A DNA stretch of 64,000 bases from Methanolinea sp. (GCA_029907345.1 JARYMB010000001.1:62001-126000), one strand, 5' to 3'. Shown: positions 27,923 to 38,869, numbered from the stretch's first letter. Program-made: numbers and translations. Notes: generated by a model from the letters alone, not told the origin.

Positions 27923-29350
27923 TTACGTCTCCTCCCCGCGGACCTTCCCCCGTGAGAGAGAGAAGTAGATTCCGGCCGTGCAGAGGAAGGCAAACAGGGT
28001 AAATGCTATGCGTATGCTCGCCAGGAGGGGGGTATGCACGTCCGGGGTAATCCGGACACGCCCGATGATCAGCGAGAATATGACCATGGTAATGCCCAGG
28101 GAGAGCATCATGCCGACCTGGCGGGCGGTCGCAACGGTGGCGGAGGCGATTCCCAGGAACTCCCGGTCGACGGAGCTCATGATGGCATTGGTGTTCGGCG
28201 AGGAGAAGAGGGCAAAACCGAGGCCGAGGATGACGAGAGCTGCAACGAGGAAGAAGAGGGGCGTCTCCTCCGTAAGGAAGGCAAGCATCGCAAGCCCGAC
28301 TGCGGTTGCACCCATCCCGGCCGATGCAATAACTCCGGGTTCGACGCGGTCAGAGAGCCGGCCGGCTGCCGGAGAGAAGATCGCCTGCACGACCGGCTGG
28401 GCTGCGAGGATAAAACCCGCAGTCTGGGGATCGAACCCCCTGTTGAACTGGAGATAGAGGGCGAGGAGGAAACTGATCGCAAACGTGGCACAGTAATTGA
28501 TCATGGTCGCGATGCTCGAGAAAGAAAAAACACGGTTTTTCAGGAAGATGTCGATCTCGATGACCGGGCTATCCGTGCGCAGTTCCCAGAGGAGAAAAGC
28601 TGCGAGCAGTGGCAGGAAAAAGAGGGTAAAAGCCCATCCTTCGGGCCCGGGAAGCAGGGAGAGCCCGTACATGAGGCAGAGGAGCATGAGACCGTAGAGG
28701 ATCGAACCCGCGAGATCGAATTTTTCCTCGCACGTCCCGGTCCACTCCCGGCCGTTTTTGACAACGAGGATGATAATGATGACCGAAAGCGGGATCGCGG
28801 CGAGAAAAATGCTCCGCCACCCGAGGTTCTGGGTCAGCACACCCCCAAGCACCGGCCCGAGGGAAAGGCCGATGTAGGAAGCTGCAACGCTGAGTCCCAG
28901 AACCATTCCCCTTTCCCCCGGGGGATAGACTGCCGTGAGCGCGGCAACAGCCGTCGAAAATATCATGGCATTCCCTATCCCCTGGATCACCCGAAGGCCG
29001 ATGAGCATCGGAGTTGAGACGGAAAGTGCACAGAAAACGGTCGACACGGTGAAAATAACGATTCCCGGGAAGAAGACCCGCCGCATGCCATGGATATCAG
29101 CCAGCCGTCCCACAGGGATGAGAAAGATCGCTGATGCGAGGATGTAAGATGTCGGTATCCAGCCGAGGAGGACGGCATCTGCTCCAAACTCTGACCCGAT
29201 CGCAGGAATGGCAATATTGACCGATGAGATCATGAACGGCGTGAGAAACGAGGTGAGTATGGCAATCAGGAGGACTGCCTGCCGGTCGGCACGGTTTTCC
29301 CCCTGACCGGTGTGACGACGTAGGGGAGGTTTCCCGACCAGCTGCCACAT
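27923..29350 (-). CDS. MFS drug efflux transporter (EmrB/QacA-like, DHA2)
   Basis: 14-TM-like; LGWIPTSYILASAIFLIPVGRLADIHGMRRVF; GPVLGGVLTQNLGWRSIF. Confidence 0.9.
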   Translation of the reverse strand: MWQLVGKPPLRRHTGQGENRADRQAVLLIAILTSFLTPFMISSVNIAIPAIGSEFGADAVLLGWIPTSYILASAIFLIPVGRLADIHGMRRVFFPGIVIFTVSTVFCALSVSTPMLIGLRVIQGIGNAMIFSTAVAALTAVYPPGERGMVLGLSVAASYIGLSLGPVLGGVLTQNLGWRSIFLAAIPLSVIIIILVVKNGREWTGTCEEKFDLAGSILYGLMLLCLMYGLSLLPGPEGWAFTLFFLPLLAAFLLWELRTDSPVIEIDIFLKNRVFSFSSIATMINYCATFAISFLLALYLQFNRGFDPQTAGFILAAQPVVQAIFSPAAGRLSDRVEPGVIASAGMGATAVGLAMLAFLTEETPLFFLVAALVILGLGFALFSSPNTNAIMSSVDREFLGIASATVATARQVGMMLSLGITMVIFSLIIGRVRITPDVHTPLLASIRIAFTLFAFLCTAGIYFSLSRGKVRGEET

Positions 29351-29436
29351 GGTAATCAGTCAGTATTCACAACGTCGTTGTTAGAAGACGAAAAATCTTA
29401 CCAAGACGATTTCGAGGGGCACAGCGCCGGTTCTCC

Positions 29437-30771
29437 GTGGCAAATTACACAATGCAGGTTTCAATGGAGAGTATCCGGGCCCAACATCGGAGGGCCGGGA
29501 TCTCTTTGATGTGGTTTCATGGCAATCAAATTATCAATCAAAATAAGAGGCATCAGTCTGTGCATGGATGGTCATTTACGGTGTTTTGCACCATGGCAGT
29601 GCTTGTCGCGCTAATACTGGGTATGGTCTCCGTACCTGCAGATGCCGGATGGGTGACGAAAACAATTTCTGATAATTCAACGAACGCCCTCGGTGGAAAA
29701 ATTTCCGGAGACTTTGTCCTCTTCACCGGACGGGTGGAAGGACCCGACGATTCCCAAAACCGAATCTACCTCTATCGCATTTCCACCGGTGAGAAAAAGA
29801 CCGTCGGGTTGCCATCGGTAAACATGACGATCACGGGACCGGAGATATCGGGGGAGTATGCAACATGGTTTGAAACCCCCCGGGTCGATTTCGGACCTGG
29901 CACGACAGGAATCGCACAGAACCGGGTATTCCTCTGTTCGATTCGCAACGGATCTGCCGGGATCATCGATGACACAGGTAACGCCTGGTGGCCAAGGATT
30001 GACAGGGGGAAGATCATCTGGCAAAATGACGTGAGTGAAGGATTGGACACTCGTATCGTCCTCTATGATATTGACACCGGGGAGAGAAAAGAGGTGTGCA
30101 CGCTTCCCATCGTCAACCCTGCCGCTGTCCTCTTCAATGGTGACAGGATTGCATACCTTGGCAGGAATGGTCTTTTCCTGTATTCTCTTACTGACAACAT
30201 AAATACGGAAGTGTTCCGCAACAACGCGGGAAATGTGTCCAATACCGGTGTCAGTGATTATGCGATGAAGGGAGATTACCTGGTTTATACGACACGGCGT
30301 ATCACCTTCGAAGGCCAGGATAAGGGATCTTTCAAAGAACTCTTTCTTTACGTGATTTCCACAGGTAAAACGGAGCGCATCGATCCTGTGAGTGGAACCC
30401 TTTTAGGTTCATCGCAGCCGCCGGCAGGAACCGAAAGGAGTCCTGACATTTCCTCGCCGTTTACCGATGGAAAACGGATTGGATGGGTTTACACGGAGAA
30501 TTCGCCCCGATCGAGCATCGTCCTCTGTGACCCGCAGACCGGCGCTGTGGAAAAAATATCCCTGGACGGCATTGCGTGTGATGTATCTATCGATGGGGAC
30601 CGCATGATCTGGGTCGAGTCGCACTTTCCCTCGTTCCATGGAGATCTCGTCCTCGCACAGGAGATTCCAGATTCCGGGGAAGACATGCGTGCAGCCGCAC
30701 CGGGATTCTCCTCATGCATTGGCATCCTTGCCCTGGTGGGTGCATTGATGCTCCTTTGCAGGAAAAAATGA
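29437..30771 (+). CDS. Secreted TolB-like beta-propeller protein with PGF-CTERM-like tail
   Basis: Signal-type hydrophobic segment; repeated blades (IYLYRISTGEKKTV, IVLYDIDTGERKEV, LFLYVISTGKTERI, IVLCDPQTGAVEKI); C-terminus PGFSSCIGILALVGALMLLCRKK. Confidence 0.75.
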   Translation: MANYTMQVSMESIRAQHRRAGISLMWFHGNQIINQNKRHQSVHGWSFTVFCTMAVLVALILGMVSVPADAGWVTKTISDNSTNALGGKISGDFVLFTGRVEGPDDSQNRIYLYRISTGEKKTVGLPSVNMTITGPEISGEYATWFETPRVDFGPGTTGIAQNRVFLCSIRNGSAGIIDDTGNAWWPRIDRGKIIWQNDVSEGLDTRIVLYDIDTGERKEVCTLPIVNPAAVLFNGDRIAYLGRNGLFLYSLTDNINTEVFRNNAGNVSNTGVSDYAMKGDYLVYTTRRITFEGQDKGSFKELFLYVISTGKTERIDPVSGTLLGSSQPPAGTERSPDISSPFTDGKRIGWVYTENSPRSSIVLCDPQTGAVEKISLDGIACDVSIDGDRMIWVESHFPSFHGDLVLAQEIPDSGEDMRAAAPGFSSCIGILALVGALMLLCRKK

Positions 30772-30969
30772 GCGAGGTGCATCCCATCACGATGCTCTGT
30801 TCACTTGGGCAGCGCGCGCACCATTCCTTGAGCGAAGCGCTAAGGCTCTTGAGGTGATGGAAAAGCCCATCGCCCCGATCATGACCACGATGAGAATCAC
30901 GCTGTACTGCTGGAGAAACCGGCCCGGTGCCGATGAGACAAGCCCTGCCCGCACATCCTCATGTTCGTC

Positions 30970-31740
30970 CTACAACGAGGAACAACCCTCTTCTTTTCCT
31001 TTTTCATGTTTCATGAACAAAGCGAGTGCGTGCTTGCCCCGGGAATGGGGAAGCGCCTTCTTGTTCAGGTACTCGAGGTGGGTGATGATCGAAGGCAGTT
31101 CATCGATGGGAAACCCTACAATTGCCTCACCCGGGCCGATATCGGTTGCATCCCGGCAGCCATAACACCCGAAGTTGAAGTTGAGCCGCTGTTCCCTGAA
31201 AGGAATGATTGTCGCGTCAACGCAGGTTGCCTGCAGCACGGCCGTCGTCCCCCGCACCCGTTCGCCACCATGGCTGTGCATCGAGGCAAGTACGATCCAC
31301 ATGAGTCTCTCCACTTCGTCCTCCACCACCACGACGTCTGGCTCTTTCCTGGCCTCTTCAAGGGGAAAAACCTCGATCCGGTCAATATATCCCTCATCGA
31401 AGACAGTCATCCCTTCAAACATTTTCACCCCGACCTCTTCCCTTGACGTGATGCCGAACCCGACGAGACCCTTGCCGGTCTTCAAGGGTTCCGGCAATGG
31501 CTTAAAGGCGAATGCTCGTGCAGCAGCAGGGCACGCGAGGTTATCCCTGCAGATCACCGCCCTCATCCCGTGACGGGCCTGCATCAGCGCCTGGCAGAAC
31601 CGCATGTGCTCTTCCGAGCAGGGTTCTGCCGACCTCGCCTGGTCTTTCTTCACGAAACGAACTCCTATAGGGGATCCATGAAGGCCGAGGATCTCTCTCA
31701 TCCTCTGGCCGGCTCTTTTTACATCTTCAACCCGATTCAT
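30970..31740 (-). CDS. DUF169 family protein
   Basis: LHGSPIGVRFV...CQALMQARHGMRAVICRDNLACPAAARAFAF; start trimmed to MNRVEDVKRAG. Confidence 0.75.
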   Translation of the reverse strand: MNRVEDVKRAGQRMREILGLHGSPIGVRFVKKDQARSAEPCSEEHMRFCQALMQARHGMRAVICRDNLACPAAARAFAFKPLPEPLKTGKGLVGFGITSREEVGVKMFEGMTVFDEGYIDRIEVFPLEEARKEPDVVVVEDEVERLMWIVLASMHSHGGERVRGTTAVLQATCVDATIIPFREQRLNFNFGCYGCRDATDIGPGEAIVGFPIDELPSIITHLEYLNKKALPHSRGKHALALFMKHEKGKEEGCSSL

Positions 31741-33221
31741 TGTTTTATCACCATACCTTCCTGCGAAAAGGTTCCTTGATAGCCATGTCTGGGGACAGAG
31801 AGCACGTCCACTTCTGATACAAGCGAAGTCCAGAGATCCTGGTTCCGTATGCAACCCGGATCTGGGGCATCGAGATTCCTGAAGTATGCATATGCCCGTG
31901 CCCTGCACCCGCCGCACAGCAGCCGAAAGCGGCACGCCCCGCAGTTCCCTTCCAGGTTCTCACGGGAGCGGAGACGAAGAAGGGTCTCCGAGGTGTGCCA
32001 TATCTCTTCGAAGGAAGATTTCCGGAGGTTGCCGACAGGGATAGGCATGAAGACGCAGGGCTGAACGGTCCCTTCCGGCTCGATGCAGCAGTAGATCCTC
32101 CCCGCACCGCACCCCCCGATGAACTCCGCGAGTGCCGCGGTCTTTCCCTCCAGTCCCTCTCCTGCATAGAAGTGGCCGACAGGGACTCCTCCTCCTTCCT
32201 CCTCGACCGCGACGCGGGCAAACTGGGGTGCCGTGGAGAGCAGCACCGGCCCTTTGCCCTCGCGATCAGTCGCAACGATCCACTTGTGGAGTGCCTCGCG
32301 TCGGTCCGGCGGGATATCCTGATCAGCCATTGCCATTCCCCGCCCGGTAGGGATGAAATTGAAGCACATCATCCTGCTTGCCCCAAGGGTCGCGGCGAGC
32401 TGGTGGATGGCAGGCACCTGGTCAACGGTCTCCCGTGTCACCGTCGTTGCAATGCCGGTGTCCAGGCCGGCGCTGACACAGGCCCTGATACCCGTGATGG
32501 TCCGATCGAAAGCACCGGGAATCCCCCTGAAGAGGTCGTGGTGGGCGGCATCCGCACCATCGAGCGAGATCTCGATGTAGTCAAGCCCATCGGATGCAAG
32601 GTCCTTTGCCAGGGCTTCGCTGATCAGGGTGCCGTTGCTGGCAAGCGAGACAAAGAAGTCCTTTTCCTTCGCGTACCGGATAAGTTCCCGGATATCGGGG
32701 CGCATGAGCGGCTCACCCCCCGAGAATGCAATTGCGACCACCCCGGCCCGTGCAAGCTCGTCAATGACCCTCCTGGCCTCTCCTGTGTTGAGCTCATCCG
32801 GGAGTGCATGACGGGCGTCCTGGTAACAGTGGACACACCGGAGGTTGCACCGGTGCGTCACGTCCCAGACCACGAGGAACGGCGCGTTCACCCGTTGCGG
32901 GCGGGAAACTCCGTACCGGGCAATGCTCCGGATCACCGTGGCAAGGCCGCGCCTTAAATAGGGGTCGAGGAGGCCTTCCTTTATCAGGCCCTCCCCGACA
33001 CCGAAGATCTGCCCGCTTTTCCGGATGGTGAGGGCAACGAGCCATGATGCCGTCCGGCAGGAGATGCAGGGTGCAGATGATCTTCCGTTGCGGGTGAACC
33101 TGTCCAGGGCCATATCGAGCCGGTTCCCGCACCGCGGGCAATCCGAAGACAGCCACCGGAGGAGAAACCGGGTGACCGGGTTTCCAAGCCACCTCTCGAT
33201 GGTTGCCACAGTCGCCGACAT
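31737..33221 (-). CDS. Radical SAM protein with SPASM-like C-terminus
   Basis: WDVTHRCNLRCVHCYQDA (CxxxCxxC), AFSGGEPLMRPD, C-terminal CGACRFRLLCGGCRARAYAYF; N-terminal CPRCG...CISC zinc-ribbon-like region. Confidence 0.92.
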   Translation of the reverse strand: MSATVATIERWLGNPVTRFLLRWLSSDCPRCGNRLDMALDRFTRNGRSSAPCISCRTASWLVALTIRKSGQIFGVGEGLIKEGLLDPYLRRGLATVIRSIARYGVSRPQRVNAPFLVVWDVTHRCNLRCVHCYQDARHALPDELNTGEARRVIDELARAGVVAIAFSGGEPLMRPDIRELIRYAKEKDFFVSLASNGTLISEALAKDLASDGLDYIEISLDGADAAHHDLFRGIPGAFDRTITGIRACVSAGLDTGIATTVTRETVDQVPAIHQLAATLGASRMMCFNFIPTGRGMAMADQDIPPDRREALHKWIVATDREGKGPVLLSTAPQFARVAVEEEGGGVPVGHFYAGEGLEGKTAALAEFIGGCGAGRIYCCIEPEGTVQPCVFMPIPVGNLRKSSFEEIWHTSETLLRLRSRENLEGNCGACRFRLLCGGCRARAYAYFRNLDAPDPGCIRNQDLWTSLVSEVDVLSVPRHGYQGTFSQEGMVIKQ

Positions 33222-33310
33222 CTTCCCGTCACCATTTCCGGCGATATCGCTTTCCCGGGAAGATGCGCTATGGCTGGGCAATCCGGGTGGCAGGGGACCT
33301 TCCGTCGTGC

Positions 33311-34170
33311 TTACCTCACCACCATCACGTGGGCCTTGGCCCTGTGCACGATCGCTTCCGTCACGCCTCCCAGGAGAGAACTCACCGTGCCGGTCCGCCC
33401 CTTCGCCCCCATGACAATGAGCGTCGGCTCAAATGTCTCCTCGGTCTCCAGGATCTCATCGATGGCGTTGCCGATCGTCAGCTCGGTCACGACCTGGCGG
33501 ATGCCCAGCGTATCGAACCTGCCTTTCAGGTCTGCGAGCCTTTTTGCGTCTTTTTCATTGAACGCCGAGATCTGCTCCTGGGAAACGCTCCAGAGACGCC
33601 GGGTATCCTGGACGTGCATGATGACCAGTCGGTCGGGTTTTGCTCCGGCCATCCACCCGATGAACGGGATGCACCGCTCCGCCTCGGCGGAAAAATCGGT
33701 GAGATAGAGGATCCGGCGAAAGATTCCGGTGTCCAGCGTGCAGGTATCCCGCTCTCCTTCCTTCATGATCGAGATCCGGAGGACGAGGAGGGGGACCCGT
33801 GCATGGTGGAGCACGTTCTCGGTCTGGCTCCCGAGGAACATGCGGGGGATCAGTGACCTGCCATGCGAGCCCATCACGATGAGGGAGGGAGAGAGAGCTT
33901 CTGAACGCTCCAGTATCTCGATCCAGGGAATTCCCGTGACGACTTCGGCCTTCACCTCCCGAACACCGCAGGCCTCGATCCTGTTCTTCCAGTCATTCAT
34001 CACCTGCCGGTCGTGTGCATATAATCCCGGGTCACCCGCTGTCTCGCGGATGTTCATTACGTACAGCAGCTCCACCCGGTTCACACCGAGGCGGGCGATC
34101 TCTTCCACGGCAGGGACCATCACCGTTCCCGCGCCGTGTATCTCAAGTGGTACAAGCATTGAATCCATTT

Positions 34171-34174
<4 letters not shown>
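33311..34174 (-). CDS. Tandem universal stress protein (Usp)
   Basis: Two UspA-like halves with [37 protein letters not shown] and [37 protein letters not shown]. Confidence 0.92.
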
Positions 34175-35250
<1,076 letters not shown>

Positions 35251-35468
35251 GATGCCTCCCGGGCTGGGGGATTCCTGCCGGTCAGTGTATAATGGGCTCC
35301 TTTGCAAGGAAGGACTTGCCTTTCAGGTTTCCGGCCGGTGGCCGAGAATTCGCGGAAATGAACATAATACGGGTCGGCATCTGAACATCCGCGGGGGCTG
35401 CCCGTTTCAACCTGGTTGTCAAAACAATTTTCCGGTACCCTGATGCGCATGACCATACTCCATTTTTT

Positions 35469-35933
35469 TCAACAACTTCCGCCGCATCCACACCCGCACC
35501 CGGTACCCGGACCCACGTCTTTTTTTGACCTTGCACCGGTATTCTCACCCTTTCCCTCTCCAGCCCAGCATGCCGCGACGACTTTCTCGATGTCATCAGC
35601 AGTATAAGATCTCGATGGTCCTTTCGTGATTCCCAGTTCGGTCATGACGAGGTGCTGACCGATGGGAACCCCCTGGGATTCTGCAATCTTCCTTGCACAT
35701 TCCATCGGGCATCCGTCAAGGACCACGACCTCATCAACCTTCTTTGCACTGGTCACCAGCCCCTCGGACCCGATTGCAAGCAACGATGCACAGGCGATAC
35801 TCCCGTATCCTTCCTCAGTCAGCTGGATCGCCGCCAGGTTGGTGATCTGGCCGGTGTTTGCCTGGCCGGCACAGGGAAAGATGATCCGTTTTTTTTCGTT
35901 CTGTCCACATGTGCAGGAAGGAATTTCCGCCAT
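35469..35933 (-). CDS. Putative zinc-binding DGC-domain protein with Cys/Gly-rich tail
   Basis: IFPCAGQANTGQITNLAA; LDGCPMECARK; C-terminal GCGCGCGGSC; start trimmed to MAEIPSC. Confidence 0.8.
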   Translation of the reverse strand: MAEIPSCTCGQNEKKRIIFPCAGQANTGQITNLAAIQLTEEGYGSIACASLLAIGSEGLVTSAKKVDEVVVLDGCPMECARKIAESQGVPIGQHLVMTELGITKGPSRSYTADDIEKVVAACWAGEGKGENTGARSKKDVGPGTGCGCGCGGSC

Positions 35934-35934
35934 T

Positions 35935-36174
35935 TCAGGCACCTCCGGCAAGGATCCGTTTGATCTCGGCGACGTCGGCAACGCGGCCGGAGACCTTCAG
36001 TTCACCGTCGACTATCAGCGCAGGGGTGAGCATGACCCCCCGGTCCATGATCGCGGTGATGTCTTCCACTTTCCGGATATCCGCACTGACACCCAGTTCC
36101 GCGACCGCCTGTTCGACATTCTTTGCAAGCCTCTTGCACTTCATGCACCCTGTCCCAAGGATCTCGATCTTCAT
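35935..36174 (-). CDS. Small thioredoxin-fold protein (redox-active disulfide protein 2 type)
   Basis: MKIEILGTGCMKCKRLAKNVEQAVAELG; LTPALIVDGELKVSGRVADVAEIKRIL. Confidence 0.92.
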   Translation of the reverse strand: MKIEILGTGCMKCKRLAKNVEQAVAELGVSADIRKVEDITAIMDRGVMLTPALIVDGELKVSGRVADVAEIKRILAGGA

Positions 36175-36431
36175 GGTTTCACCTTTTTTTCGTACTCCCG
36201 GTAGATTGCTTCACGATACTTCTCCTCCGCTGACGGGGGAACGTAATTGTAGATCTTGATGCGCCTGACAAGTTCGCTGACGATTGCGTCCTTCGATGCA
36301 AGGTGAAGCCCCTGCACCTCGTCGATGATGTCGTCGAGCATCGCGAGCCCGACGGTGATCCCCCCGACATCCACCTGCCGGATACGCCGGAGGGCCTCTG
36401 CCGCACAGCACGGTTTTTCCTTCTCCACCAT
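36171..36431 (-). CDS. Hypothetical protein of the permease/thioredoxin operon
   Basis: MVEKEKPCCAAEALRRIRQVDVGGITVGLAMLDDIIDEV...; starts overlap operon neighbours. Confidence 0.65.
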   Translation of the reverse strand: MVEKEKPCCAAEALRRIRQVDVGGITVGLAMLDDIIDEVQGLHLASKDAIVSELVRRIKIYNYVPPSAEEKYREAIYREYEKKVKP

Positions 36432-36444
36432 AGTCGTTTTCACC

Positions 36445-37518
36445 TCACCCGAGGAACAGGCCGTAACCAAATCCTGCCAAACTCGAGAATATAATGACGA
36501 GAATGGCATACGTGACCGTCTTTTTTGCTCCCATGATGCGGGAGAGAACGAGGAGCGAGGGGAGGCTGACACTCGGGCCCGAGAGCAGGAGGGAGAGTGC
36601 GGGGCCGGGGGCCATCGCCCCCGAGGAGTAGCCGAACATCGTCCCCACGATAGGGACTTCGAGGAGGGTCGGCATGTAGAGGATCGTCCCCACGATGGCT
36701 GCAAGGAGCGTGGAGAGGATCGAGTTGTTCCCGAAGAACGGCCGGAACGACTCAGGCGGGAGGAAGAACGCGAGCATGCCGAGGGCGAAGGTCCCCACGA
36801 GGAGGATGGGGAAGATCTTCTTCGTCAAGTCCCAGGTCTCGTACCCCCATTCCGTGACCTCGTCCCTCTCGAAGAAGTAGACCAGGAGGTAGGCAACCAC
36901 GAGGGTCATGGCGTAGATGAGGGGGAACTTGATCATCCAGTCGACCTGCGCAGTGGCAGTGACGAGGATTCCGACGAGCAGGACGAAGAAGAGGGGGACT
37001 GCCCATCCGGGTCGCTCCGCCCGCTCTCCGGTGGGGACTGACGGGGCAAGCCTCATCTTCTCCTTCGTCTCGGTATCGTAGGACCGGAAGAGCGTCGCCA
37101 TGACGAGGCCGATGATGATGGACATCACGATGGCAAAGACAGCCCTTGCAATCCCGAGGTCGAACCCGAGCACCTTGGCAGTGTACACGATCGCGAGGAT
37201 GTTGATGGCCGGCCCCGCGTAGAGGAACGTAGTTGCAGGCCCTATCCCGCTCCCCCGCTTGAACAGCCCGGCGAACATCGGGAGGATGGTGCAGGAGCAG
37301 ACGGCAAGCACCGTCCCTGAGACCGATGCCAGCCCGTAGGCAATCGATTTCGGCGAATCAGGGCTGAAATACTTCAGGATTGCCTCCTTCTTGATGAAGG
37401 TGGCAATTGCGCCGGCGATGAAGAACGCAGGCACGAGGCACGTAACGACGTGCTCCTGCAGGTACCCTGCGAGTGTCTCCCAGCCCAGCAGGAGCGATCC
37501 GATAAAAGCGTCAATCAT
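36445..37518 (-). CDS. Permease, COG0701 / ArsP-like
   Basis: FFIAGAIATFIKKEAILKYF; SGTVLAVCSCTILPMFAGLFKRGSGIGPATTFLYAGPAINILA; start trimmed to MIDAFIGS. Confidence 0.88.
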   Translation of the reverse strand: MIDAFIGSLLLGWETLAGYLQEHVVTCLVPAFFIAGAIATFIKKEAILKYFSPDSPKSIAYGLASVSGTVLAVCSCTILPMFAGLFKRGSGIGPATTFLYAGPAINILAIVYTAKVLGFDLGIARAVFAIVMSIIIGLVMATLFRSYDTETKEKMRLAPSVPTGERAERPGWAVPLFFVLLVGILVTATAQVDWMIKFPLIYAMTLVVAYLLVYFFERDEVTEWGYETWDLTKKIFPILLVGTFALGMLAFFLPPESFRPFFGNNSILSTLLAAIVGTILYMPTLLEVPIVGTMFGYSSGAMAPGPALSLLLSGPSVSLPSLLVLSRIMGAKKTVTYAILVIIFSSLAGFGYGLFLG

Positions 37519-37632
37519 TGCAATCCCTTTCCTGACCTCCGGGGTCTCCTGCCCGGTTGGAGAGACTCGCGTATCCAATGAACCGATACATCCATCGTCC
37601 CTCCGTTGTGGGATACAACACGAAACATGTCA

Positions 37633-37650
37633 TTTCAAATACATTTGAAA
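37633..37650. promoter_or_regulatory. Palindrome TTTCAAA-TACA-TTTGAAA upstream of the permease operon
   Basis: Perfect inverted repeat about 115 bp upstream of the permease start; second IR GTTCA-N7-TGAAC at 37658..37674. Confidence 0.5.
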
Positions 37651-37777
37651 CATGCTCGTTCAACCTATATGAACATGGCGGAAATGACAGGAGTGCTGCT
37701 CTCTCATGCAGGCTGGAAAAATGCGATACCTGGTACGCTGCGATTATGCGAAAATAAAAGTGGGGAATTACCCCTCC

Positions 37778-37933
37778 TCATCCCTTCCGGAACCCTCCGC
37801 ACGAGGGGCACCACCACCCGACCGGGACCATCCGGGGTTTTCCATCAGGGCCCCGCGGCCTGACGTATGCCCTCATCATGGCAACCCGCGCATTCGCCTC
37901 CCTGCAGGCTAGACAGATGACCTTTCTGCACAT
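37778..37933 (-). CDS. Putative small zinc-ribbon protein
   Basis: MCRKVICLACREANARVAMMRAYVRPRGPDGKPRMVPVGWWCPSCGGFRKG; two Cys pairs. Confidence 0.45.
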   Translation of the reverse strand: MCRKVICLACREANARVAMMRAYVRPRGPDGKPRMVPVGWWCPSCGGFRKG

Positions 37934-38108
37934 GATGCAGGACTTGCCGGCTGATGGTATAAATGAGTGCACGCCAGACGGGTTGACAGCCTTCATCAGG
38001 GAGACGGAAAAAGAGGAGAGAAGCGGACAGCCGGCACGACTCCTGGTCCTACCCCTGCCCGCCTCGTTTCCCACATAGTTCCTTTCAAGGTGCCGTTTTT
38101 ACCCTTCA

Positions 38109-38864
38109 TCAGGCAGTCGCAGTGCCTTCCCCTGCAAGGTAGTCATAGAAGAACGCTGCAACGACCGAACCAATGATGGGTCCTATGATATAGATCGGGA
38201 AGTATACCCAGAGGCTGGGTCCCCCGAGCAGGGAATCGATCAGGTACGGCCCGAACGTGCGTGCCGTGTTGAGAGACGAGCCCGTGATATTGCCGATGGT
38301 GGTGATCACTCCCCCCACCGTCAACCCGATGACCAGGCCTGCGAACCCGGGCGGTGCCCTCTTATCGACGGCAATACCCATGATGACCATCATCAGGACG
38401 AAAGTCCCGATTGCTTCTGCAAGGATTGCCTGGCCGTACCCGATCCCCGGGAACGGTGCGGTTGCCCCGAGCCCCCCGATCGTTACAGCGTCCATTCCCG
38501 CGCTGGCTGCAAAGAGCAGGCTTCCGAGAGCCGCCCCGGCCAGCTGGGCGATGATGTACGCACCGGCCTCGCCGGCGGGAAACCTCTTCGTGGCCCATAA
38601 CGCGATGGTTACCGCCGGGTTGATATGGGCACCCGAGACCCTGCCCATGGAATAGATGACCGCTGCAATCACGATGGCAAACGCCATCCCGATGGCAAAC
38701 CAGTCACCGAGGCCCCCCAGTGCTCCTATCCCGATATTGAACGGGGTGCCGGTGTCTGTTCCGCGGGCGATCATGAGGGTGATTGCTGCGGCACCTGCCC
38801 CGAAGTAGACGAGGAGCGCGGTTCCGGCAAGTTCGGCGATGCAGCGTTTTACCAGGTCTCCCAT
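38109..38864 (-). CDS. MIP-family aquaporin (AqpM-like) with NPA/NTA motifs
   Basis: SGAHINPAVTIALWA and NITGSSLNTARTFGPYL; start trimmed to MGDLVKRCIAELAG. Confidence 0.93.
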   Translation of the reverse strand: MGDLVKRCIAELAGTALLVYFGAGAAAITLMIARGTDTGTPFNIGIGALGGLGDWFAIGMAFAIVIAAVIYSMGRVSGAHINPAVTIALWATKRFPAGEAGAYIIAQLAGAALGSLLFAASAGMDAVTIGGLGATAPFPGIGYGQAILAEAIGTFVLMMVIMGIAVDKRAPPGFAGLVIGLTVGGVITTIGNITGSSLNTARTFGPYLIDSLLGGPSLWVYFPIYIIGPIIGSVVAAFFYDYLAGEGTATA

Positions 38865-38869
38865 TCCTC

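Noticed and set aside
28034-29017. 327-aa plus-strand ORF
   Set aside because: Antisense to the MFS transporter; charged shadow translation.
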